NCBI GenBank assembly: GCA_034667525.1
Contig: JAXDJO010000066.1
Coordinates: 1-43,799, forward strand
Direction of reading: 5' to 3'
DNA length: 43,799 nt
From: DATAPE01 sp034667525
Lineage (GTDB): Bacteria; Actinomycetota; CADDZG01; WHSQ01
The translations under genes and the position numbers were made by a program. The notes below the pieces were generated by a model. That model ran no database searches and was not told the DNA's origin. It saw nothing but the letters and a program-made list of their open reading frames with translations. Below are positions 16,322 to 22,593 of this stretch, in pieces. Every line of letters starts with the position of its first letter. The stretch's first letter is position 1.

Positions 16322-16711
16322 ATGGCGGTGAGATTCCTGAGTCAGGAGTGGGCAACGGCTGTGACTAATGCATTGAATTCCTCGGAGGAGTTCCAACAAG
16401 CGGCGGCCAATCAGCAAGTGAAGCTCCAGCAGATCGTGACGAACAGCCCCGAAGGCGGTGGAGGGAAATACTACTTCGTGCTCGAGGAGGGGAGGGCCGA
16501 GATAGCAGTCGGTGAGATCGCCGATCCTGAGGCGACGTTGACGCAGGACTATGACACCGCCGTGGCGATTAGCCGACGTGAAGTCAACCCCCAGAATGCA
16601 TTCATGCAGGGCAAGCTCAAGATCCAAGGCAACATGATGAAGCTCATGCAGCTCCAGGGGGTTCTCAACGCCATGCCGGGCGCCCTCAGCGGAACTGAGG
16701 TCGAGTATTGA
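16322..16711 (+). CDS. SCP2 sterol-binding-like protein
   Basis: 129 residues, ATG 16322 with AAGGAGG 7 nt upstream. The fold pattern fits the SCP2/lipid-carrier family: KYYFVLEEGRAEIAVGEI, LTQDYDTAVAISRREVNP, then the helix with FMQGKLKIQGNMMKLMQLQ, where GKLK(I/V)xGNMxKL is the best-kept motif. These small soluble proteins bind hydrophobic ligands, but the substrate is unknown. Divergent from the SpoIIE gene. Confidence 0.8.
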   Translation: MAVRFLSQEWATAVTNALNSSEEFQQAAANQQVKLQQIVTNSPEGGGGKYYFVLEEGRAEIAVGEIADPEATLTQDYDTAVAISRREVNPQNAFMQGKLKIQGNMMKLMQLQGVLNAMPGALSGTEVEY

Positions 16712-16744
16712 TCTAGGTGAACTTGGTTTCCGCGGGCGTCAGAC

Positions 16745-17098
16745 TCAGTTGCTTAGGATCCTCGCCCGGATCCGCGTGATGCCCCGGTGCAGGAATCGAA
16801 GCCGCTTGGCCGCCCGCCTCGACAGATCCAGCCTGATCGAAGAGTCTCCGTAGGGTCCTCGATCCTCGACTCTCACCGTTACCTTTCTACCGTTGCGTTT
16901 GTTTGTAACCCGCAGCCTGGTACCGCAGGGAAGATGCCGGTTCGCCGTGATCATCTTCCATCGTCGATATCTGCCGCCGCACGCCATTTTTTGACCAACG
17001 TAGGCATTCGAGTAGTAGACGGCCTTTCCCCTGATAACCCCCACGTTCGCCTCCGCCGATCCCACGACGATGTAGACGAGACTCATGGCTGCAACCAA
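16745..17098 (-). CDS. Secreted RlpA-like double-psi beta-barrel protein
   Basis: About 117 residues from the first in-frame canonical start (TTG 17098; ATG at 17086). A hydrophobic leader ends near GSAEA, followed by a DPBB domain with VYYSNAYVGQKMACGG, ANRHLPCGTRLRV, VRVEDRGPYGDSSIRLDLS and RAAKRL, as in RlpA and 3D-type cell-wall proteins. Its role is probably in peptidoglycan turnover. The frame stays open upstream and encodes IRRWTAVVL, the basic n-region of an ideal signal peptide, starting at an ATC (17122) 6 nt after AGGAGGT. A non-canonical start or a point change is suspected. Confidence 0.75.
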   Translation of the reverse strand: MVAAMSLVYIVVGSAEANVGVIRGKAVYYSNAYVGQKMACGGRYRRWKMITANRHLPCGTRLRVTNKRNGRKVTVRVEDRGPYGDSSIRLDLSRRAAKRLRFLHRGITRIRARILSN

Positions 17099-17401
17099 GA
17101 CAACCGCGGTCCACCTGCGGATACGACCACCTCCTAGGGCCCAACAAAACGGAGCCCCAGGGGCCCCTGTTAAAGACCCTAAGCAGTCTGCTTGGCTTGG
17201 TCAACCGGCCACCCACATCCCAGTCTCCCTGGGACAGCAGAGCCAGCTAAAAGACCACTCCCGACGGCTGCCGGCCCTTCCACAGTTTTCGCGACCTACA
17301 TTCGGGTGGCGTGGCGACGATGTTCCGGTCGCCGACGGTCCTGCTTGCAAAGCCAGTGGCTCACAAAGAAGTGTGTGGGCTTTAGAAAGAATTGTCTGGG
17401 C

Positions 17402-17611
17402 TTAAAAGAGCCCGGCGATGCCTTGCGCCTGCCCTCGTTTGCGGATCTCCTTGTGCCATTCCTTGGCACGCGGGCCTTGATCGCAGCCCGATGCACATTC
17501 CCATCCTGCAAAGACGCGGCGGATAGGAGCACGCTCTTGCCAGCTTCCCACCTCTCTCCATCTTCCGCTCATCGGCTGGTTGCAGATGGGGCAGCTCTCG
17601 ATGTTCATCAT
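17402..17611 (-). CDS. Small zinc-ribbon protein (hypothetical)
   Basis: 69 residues if ATG 17611 is used (a second ATG follows at 17608). Two cysteine knuckles are visible: SCPICNQPM near the start and ECASGC in the middle. A basic helical tail follows (KEWHKEIRKRGQAQGIAGL). No clear ribosome site. The cysteine spacing suggests a zinc-ribbon but no named family was recognised. Confidence 0.4.
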   Translation of the reverse strand: MMNIESCPICNQPMSGRWREVGSWQERAPIRRVFAGWECASGCDQGPRAKEWHKEIRKRGQAQGIAGLF

Positions 17612-17667
17612 GAGGCAAGCATAGCGAGCTTCTGTTGCGCGCTTCCCCACCCACACTGAAGATCTGC

Positions 17668-17976
17668 GTGAGCCGCCACCAGGTTAGTAACGCGCTGGCT
17701 TGTCCGAGCTGATTGTTCGCTGCGAGAACCACTTGTTCACGCCCAGCGCGGGCAGTGTGCGCCCAATGCAAGGTGCACCCTCAATGTCTCCAGCTCGCCC
17801 TCGATGAGCACGAGGGCGCTCGGCATCTTGGGCGGAACGTCCGACCCGGAACGTCCGACCCGGAACGTCGCCAGTTGAAACAGGCGTTGCCAACCAACAA
17901 CCAAAGTGCGGTGTTGCCGGCCCACAGATTGTGGAACCGCCCCAGCCCCGGACGCTTACGGCGATCCAGTGAGTGA
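17668..17976 (+). pseudogene. Broken WhiB-family regulator gene
   Basis: Reading from 17668 gives VSRHQVSNALACPS, a TGA stop (17710-17712), then LFAARTT and RAVCAQCKVHPQCLQLALDEHE. The C...CxxCx5C order is that of the WhiB iron-sulfur cluster. Next, the WhiB turn should follow; GILGGTSDPERRQLKQ can be read only by shifting frame at 17821/17822. A 14-bp tandem duplication at 17833-17860 then restores the first frame. The stop, frameshift and duplication together indicate a decayed gene. Natural WhiB proteins act as redox-sensing transcription factors. Confidence 0.6.
17833..17869 (+). repeat. 14-bp tandem duplication inside the whiB remnant
   Basis: CGGAACGTCCGACC occurs at 17833-17846 and 17847-17860, with 9 bases of a third copy (17861-17869). 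It interrupts the coding pattern of the WhiB GGTSDPERR motif. Confidence 0.9.
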
Positions 17977-18189
17977 GAACAGCCCTTCAGGAACATTCCC
18001 GGCGTAACCGTCAGCGGTACCCGAAGGGCACAATCTCCCCCTATGGTCGGAATGGGGCTAATAGAGCCAAATAGATACGCACCTCAGACCGTTCATTCGT
18101 GCGCGCTGGCCACGTAGCTTGTATTGGTCAGCGGGAAAATCTAGGTGCAGAGGTCTTTAGGGGTCTCTCACAGATGTGGAGAAAATCAC

Positions 18190-19695
18190 GTGAGCTCAAC
18201 CCGTAGATCAATTCTCAATACGAGGCGGTGGCGAAGTGGTCGTGCCGTGGCCACCGCCGTCGCCTTTGTCCTCTTGGCCGGTGCCTTCAGCGCAACGAAC
18301 GCGTTCGCCACCCATGCCGTCGTGACACTGACCGGCAGCAACTTTGAGATCGACACCGACGCCAACCTCAAAGTCGACGACGCCGCACCGGCGATCGACT
18401 GGGCCAGCGTCAACCAAATCCGCAAGGCTGACACGCCAAGCGGGCAGAACGACGAGTCGTTCGGTCAGGGCACCAAGGAAGACACCGCCGCACCAACCGT
18501 GGTCAAAGGCAGCATCCCGCCGAACAAGAGCGACCTCAAGGAGTTCGGTGTCTACCAGGAGGGCAACGCCGGTGGCAGCGGCTTTCTGAACATGTACTGG
18601 TCGCGTGTCCAGGAGCCCGTGGGAACCACCAACATGGACTTCGAGTTCAACCACCGTCAATGCACGCCCGGCCAAACCCCAGCGGACCCCGACTGCACCG
18701 CGAACGGCATCACACCGTTCCGGACCACCGGGGACCTGTTGATCACCTACGACCTTTCCCAAGGCGGGACCCACCCGACGCTTTCTGTGCGCGAGTGGAC
18801 CGGCAGCGCCTGGGGTGCCGCCACCGACTTGACCGCGTCTCTGAAGGCGACCGGGTCAATCAACAGCTCCGCGATCCCGGTCGGCGAGAGCGACGGGATC
18901 GGCGCCCAAAGCGCACGCACCTTCGGTGAGGCGCAACTCAACCTGTCCGCGATCTTTGACTCATCAAGCTGCCAATCGTTCGGCTCGGTCTACCTGAAGA
19001 GCCGTGCGTCGGATTCGTTCACCGCAGCGTTGAAGGACTTCGTGCCTCCGGCAGCCGTCAACATCACCAACTGCGGGTCAGTCACCGTCAACAAGAGCGA
19101 CGACCTCGGAGCTCTTGCGGGAGCCGGATTCACCCTCTACAAAGATGCCTCCCCAGTTGGTGGCTCAGTAGGTGCTGAAGACACCGTCGCCGCCGGTTCC
19201 TGCACCACCTCCGCCAGCGGAACCTGCAGCATCAGCGACGTCTTCTTCGGGCAGTACTGGCTCGTCGAGACAACAGTGCCCGCTAGCCACACGGGAGTCG
19301 ACCCGCAACATGTGAGTGTGACCGGCACCACCCCGGTTGTATTCAATCTGAACGACCCACGAGTGATCCTTCAGCCGACCATCAGCACCGCGCAACGATT
19401 CGTTCCCAACGACTCGGCGTCCATCGCGGTGGATCCCGGCCAAGGCAACCTCGCCGGCGACGTGGTATTCAACCTCTACCTGAACGCCGACTGCAGCGGG
19501 AACGCGCAATACACATCCGCCAACATCCCCGTCAGTGGATCACTCACCCAGACGGTGTCCAGTTCCAACACCGTCGCCTACACCACCAACACCACCTACT
19601 CATGGAAGGTCACCTACACCAGCACCAACACCGGCCACCACGACGTGGTCAGCAACTGCACCGAACACTCCAGCATCACCGTCAATAACGGCTGA
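18190..19695 (+). CDS. Secreted protein with prealbumin-fold (SpaA/Cna-B-like) domain
   Basis: 501 residues from GTG 18190, with GGAG 8 nt upstream. A signal peptide: basic VSSTRRSILNTRRWRSGR, then a hydrophobic core, with likely cleavage near NAFA. Residues about 35-300 form a large, Thr/Ser/Asp-rich domain of unknown type. Residues about 300-385 look like a prealbumin/Cna-B fold: GSVTVNKSDDLGALAGAGF, LYKD, GTCSISDVFFGQYWLVET and VFNLNDPR. A further beta-rich domain ends at SSITVNNG. No LPxTG/LAxTG signal or C-terminal anchor is present, so it is probably released or non-covalently bound. The approximately 200 bp upstream contain no gene. Confidence 0.75.
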   Translation: MSSTRRSILNTRRWRSGRAVATAVAFVLLAGAFSATNAFATHAVVTLTGSNFEIDTDANLKVDDAAPAIDWASVNQIRKADTPSGQNDESFGQGTKEDTAAPTVVKGSIPPNKSDLKEFGVYQEGNAGGSGFLNMYWSRVQEPVGTTNMDFEFNHRQCTPGQTPADPDCTANGITPFRTTGDLLITYDLSQGGTHPTLSVREWTGSAWGAATDLTASLKATGSINSSAIPVGESDGIGAQSARTFGEAQLNLSAIFDSSSCQSFGSVYLKSRASDSFTAALKDFVPPAAVNITNCGSVTVNKSDDLGALAGAGFTLYKDASPVGGSVGAEDTVAAGSCTTSASGTCSISDVFFGQYWLVETTVPASHTGVDPQHVSVTGTTPVVFNLNDPRVILQPTISTAQRFVPNDSASIAVDPGQGNLAGDVVFNLYLNADCSGNAQYTSANIPVSGSLTQTVSSSNTVAYTTNTTYSWKVTYTSTNTGHHDVVSNCTEHSSITVNNG

Positions 19696-19721
19696 CCGGA
19701 GCAACAATCACCTATCACCAC

Positions 19722-19762
19722 CACTGAGGGGTGGCCATGCGAAAGCATGGCCACCCTCAGTG
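19722..19762. terminator. Strong hairpin with GAAA tetraloop
   Basis: An 18-bp stem (19722-19740 with 19745-19762, one bulged G) around GAAA. It lies 27 nt after the stop of the secreted-protein gene. No T-run follows, yet the stability suggests termination for that gene and possibly the opposite strand. Confidence 0.65.
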
Positions 19763-20153
19763 CTTGCGGCCCAGGCTGCCATCGATGTTCAACCACACGC
19801 ATTCGCTCAGCGACAGGAAGACGCCAACCTTGTCGTCGCGCAGGACGGGTCCGGCTTCCGTCTCCAGTGGGATGTCCAACTCCATGAGGATCTCTCCCTC
19901 TTCGATGCACCAACCCAAGAAGCTCTGCAACGCGCGGTAACGGTTCGACGCGGTCGCGGGCTTCCAGTGCTCGGGCAAGTCGGCGATGAAGAACTCAATA
20001 TGGTCGCGGGCGATCGACGTGATCGCGGTGGGCATCCCGTTGGCCTTGAGGAAGGATCAGCTTAGTGATCGCCGAGACGTAGACCTCGACAGTCTTGGGG
20101 CTCATGTTGCGAGCGCGGAGACTCCGCTCCCACAATTGCGACAAGTCCTCCAT
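19757..20153 (-). pseudogene. Decayed tyrosine recombinase (N-terminal domain only)
   Basis: Starting at ATG 20153 the minus strand encodes MEDLSQLWERSLRARNMSPK and TVEVYVSAITKLIL, then shifts frame near 20045. It continues KANGMPTAITSIARDHIEFF, IADL, WKPATASNRYRALQSFLGWC and IEEGEI. This is the SAM-like core-binding domain of a phage-type integrase. The sequence decays after about 20 more residues and stops at 19757, so the whole catalytic domain (R, HxxR, Y) is missing. It lies 120 bp from tRNA-Ala, a typical integration target. Confidence 0.7.
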
Positions 20154-20272
20154 GTCTGGGGTAACTGACCCCCTAACGCGGGTATCTGAGCGCCTGCTTG
20201 AAGATGCCATCCCGTAAGTTAGAGGGTGAGTCATCGGTGTGCAACGCCTAAAATCACTAAAAACCCTGGTAG

Positions 20273-20345
20273 TGGAGCGGAGCGGGCTCGAACCGCCGAC
20301 CCCCTGCTTGCAAAGCAGGTGCTCTACCAACTGAGCTACCGCCCC
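20273..20345 (-). tRNA. tRNA-Ala (anticodon TGC)
   Basis: 73 nt on the minus strand: acceptor GGGGCGG/CCGCTCC (one G-T pair), D-arm with GCTCAGTTGGTAGAGC, anticodon stem CTGC/GCAG around loop TTTGCAA, T-arm with GGTTCGAGCC. CCA is not encoded (CTA follows the discriminator A). Confidence 0.95.
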
Positions 20346-20553
20346 GTAGGGACATCGCTGCTGTTTCATTCTGCCATCTGTCTTCCACCCGGGCCCGACG
20401 GCGATCGAACACGCCGAGCCGGGCCGAGTCGGACTGAACGGGCAGACGGGAAGGGCCTCCGAGAGCATGGGGCCCGCCTGTCCAAGGGAATACCCAAGAC
20501 CTGGCCTAGTGTTGACCTAGAGGATCAGCCAAACCGAGGTCCAGGAGGAAAAA

Positions 20554-20895
20554 GTGTCAGATATCCCTGACGTTAGTGAGCAGGATTTCAACGAAACTGT
20601 GCTTGCAGCCGACATGCCGGTGATCGTCGACTTCTGGGCGGAGTGGTGCGGCCCTTGCCGGCTGGTGCATCCGGAGCTCGAGAAGCTACAGACGGAGTAC
20701 GAGGGCAAGGTCAAAGTGGTAAAGCTCAACATCGATGATGCGCCCACAATCTCGGGCAAGTATGGAGTGATGAGCATCCCGACGATCGCCCTGTTCATCG
20801 ATGGAAGCATGCAGTCCCACGTCATCGGGGCCCGGCCGAAGGATGCCATCGTCGAGGGTCTCCAGTTGGACAGTCTCATCTCCACCACCGCCTAG
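20554..20895 (+). CDS. trxA: Thioredoxin
   Basis: 113 residues, GTG 20554 with AGGAGG 5 nt upstream. A complete thioredoxin fold with the redox site WCGPC (31-35), the cis-proline in SIPT and the start DFNETVLAADMPVIVDFWAE. It reduces cytoplasmic disulfides with electrons from trxB (18 kb away in this window). In mycobacteria trxC follows trxB2 beside cwlM; here it lies between two tRNA genes, so it has moved. Confidence 0.95.
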   Translation: MSDIPDVSEQDFNETVLAADMPVIVDFWAEWCGPCRLVHPELEKLQTEYEGKVKVVKLNIDDAPTISGKYGVMSIPTIALFIDGSMQSHVIGARPKDAIVEGLQLDSLISTTA

Positions 20896-20993
20896 AGCGC
20901 CAATTCCGCGGGCCGGCTGCGGCGAAGCTGACGGATCCAACGGAAACGTCAGCAGCCGACAGCGGGTGATCGCCGCAACAGATCCCAACAGAT

Positions 20994-21015
20994 GGGGGCC
21001 GGACCTCCGGCCCCC
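20994..21015. terminator. GC-rich hairpin after trxA
   Basis: GGGGGCCGG-ACCT-CCGGCCCCC, a 9-bp perfect stem with a 4-nt loop, between trxA and tRNA-Ile. No T-run, so the termination role is likely but not certain. Confidence 0.5.
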
Positions 21016-21040
21016 GCTAAGATGCGGGACCGTCAGATCC

Positions 21041-21115
21041 GGGCCCATAGCTCAGCTCGGTTAGAGCGCATCCCTGATAAGGATGAGGCCGATGGTTCAA
21101 ATCCATCTGGGCCCA
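21041..21115 (+). tRNA. tRNA-Ile (anticodon GAT)
   Basis: Acceptor GGGCCCA/TGGGCCC, D-arm GCTC...GAGC, anticodon stem CATCC/GGATG around loop CTGATAA, T-arm GATGG/CCATC with TTCAAAT. CCA is not encoded. Orientation is opposite to gyrA, whereas in mycobacteria ileT and gyrA run the same way. Confidence 0.95.
21101..21113 (+). repeat. att-like direct repeat, copy 1 (inside tRNA-Ile 3' end)
   Basis: ATCCATCTGGGCC, the 3' T-stem and acceptor part of tRNA-Ile. An exact copy lies at 21878-21890. Confidence 0.5.
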
Positions 21116-21395
21116 CACAAACTCTCGTCAGTCGTAAAGATGCAGGATGCGGAAAGGCGATTAGTCTCGGCATCGGTTGGGGCGATCTTGTGTACTGATC
21201 GGCCATCTCGATGTCCACACGGCTCTTCGCAGGTCCATCAGCGAGGTTCGGAATGCCACGGACGCTTGCAATCGCCTCAATCTGTATTGGTGTATCGCCT
21301 CGCCCCGGTGACGCATAGGGACATCGAGACTGTTCGCCACGGTAGGGCTGCTGGCGGGAGATCCGCCGGAGGGACGAAACGTCACTGACGAACTC

Positions 21396-21701
21396 GTGAA
21401 TGTCCGCTACATGGTCAACGACGTCCAGACAGCCGTCGACTTCTACACCAACCATTTCGGCTTTGCGTTGCGCTCCAGTGCCGCGCCTGCGTTCGCAGAT
21501 GTGGTGCGTGGCAACCTGCGTCTGCTGCTCAGCGGCCCGGCGAGCTCGGCCGGCCGGCCGATGCCCGATGGGCGAGTGAGGTCGCGCGGCGCCGGGCTGA
21601 ACTTCCGCAATGACATCGTCAGCGGCCCGAGCGGCCGGCAGATCTTGCTCGAGGACCCGTCCGGCAACCCGATAGAGCTCTTCCAGCCCCGCGGAGGGTA
21701 G
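21396..21701 (+). CDS. VOC/glyoxalase-fold protein with internal deletion
   Basis: 101 residues, GTG 21396 without a good ribosome site. N-terminal half matches the family: VRYMVNDVQTAVDFYTNHFG, then RGNLRLLLSGPASSAGRPMP. The C-terminal end also matches: FRNDIVSGPSGRQILLEDPS, GNPIELFQPRG. Between them (around RSRGAGLN) about 30 residues expected in homologues, the segment containing the second strand-helix unit, are missing. The frame stays open. Probably non-functional, or it folds only as a partial module. Lies between the two tRNA-Ile-derived repeats. Confidence 0.55.
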   Translation: MNVRYMVNDVQTAVDFYTNHFGFALRSSAAPAFADVVRGNLRLLLSGPASSAGRPMPDGRVRSRGAGLNFRNDIVSGPSGRQILLEDPSGNPIELFQPRGG

Positions 21702-21877
21702 GCGCGCTTGCCTCCTACAGTAGACGGAGTCGACGACGTGCGCGAGGTTTGTGGTGGTGGCCGCGAGTGGAGCGCATCGGGTGTTAAAAGCTTCGATGGG
21801 CCGCTAACGCACATAGCGGTGCTTCGTTAGCTGCTACGCACCCAGGTCTCGCAACTGCCCAAGAAGGTTTGAATAGC

Positions 21878-21890
21878 ATCCATCTGGGCC
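21878..21890 (+). repeat. att-like direct repeat, copy 2
   Basis: ATCCATCTGGGCC, identical to the tRNA-Ile 3' end at 21101-21113. The 760 bp between them hold the deleted VOC gene and otherwise unassigned sequence. Confidence 0.5.
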
Positions 21891-21912
21891 AACCAGCCGG
21901 ACAGCCCCCGGT

Positions 21913-22494
21913 TCAGCTGTAGGTGCGATTACTTTCCGTCTGCTCAACATCCTTCTCGACGAAAGTGAGCTCGATCCCTCCGACGGTATCGGCCGCGAAG
22001 TTGTAGAGAAACGCTATGAAGGCGTTGATCAACGAGCCGAGCACCAGGAATGTGATCGCAAGTAGTAGCGCCCACTTCTCGATGTATATCAACGAGATGT
22101 TCAGGTGATTCCATAGAACCATGGCGCGGCCAAACTTTTGAATGGCTGAGAACAATCCAGCATTCGACAAGAGCCAGTACAGGATCCCCACGAAGAGCAG
22201 CCACAGAACTGTGAAACATGCGTAATAAAAGATGGATAGCTTGAAGACGCTCCAGACGTCGACATGCCGGATAGTCCTTTGTACCCGTCGGCCCGCTATC
22301 CGGCGTCGGACACGGACCGGGCGCCGTTGACTGTGCGTGCGGCGCGGTTCGGTCAGGCGGGGCGGTGGGACAGGCGCAGGCGTGCTCCTGCGTTGATCGT
22401 ACAAAGGGGCTTCCGGAAGGAGATGGCCTCCCGAGGCAGACGCGGTCTCGGCCTCAGCTCTCCAGCCTGAGGGTTGATCCTCTCTCGGTGCCAA
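21913..22494 (-). CDS. DUF3566 membrane protein
   Basis: 193 residues from TTG 22494, which has GGGGAGA upstream; another TTG at 22542 would add 16. A long Pro/Arg-rich cytoplasmic head (about 1-80) precedes the DUF3566 domain: RTIRHVDVWSVFKLSIFYYA, two membrane helices and FLYNFAADTVGGIELTFVE at the end. Genes of this family follow gyrA in most actinobacteria. The function is unknown. 99 bp downstream of gyrA, same strand. Confidence 0.85.
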   Translation of the reverse strand: MAPREDQPSGWRAEAETASASGGHLLPEAPLYDQRRSTPAPVPPPRLTEPRRTHSQRRPVRVRRRIAGRRVQRTIRHVDVWSVFKLSIFYYACFTVLWLLFVGILYWLLSNAGLFSAIQKFGRAMVLWNHLNISLIYIEKWALLLAITFLVLGSLINAFIAFLYNFAADTVGGIELTFVEKDVEQTESNRTYS

Positions 22495-22593
22495 ATCTCT
22501 CTCCCCGATCCAGGTCCACGCACGTCTCCGGTAGCCAGTCAACCAGTATGGGCGATAGAGGGCGACTTTCGCGGTCAGCCGGCGGAGACTGCC

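Noticed and set aside
21116..21395. Possible gene between tRNA-Ile and the VOC gene
   Set aside because: Several short frames on both strands but no start with a ribosome site and no recognisable motif.
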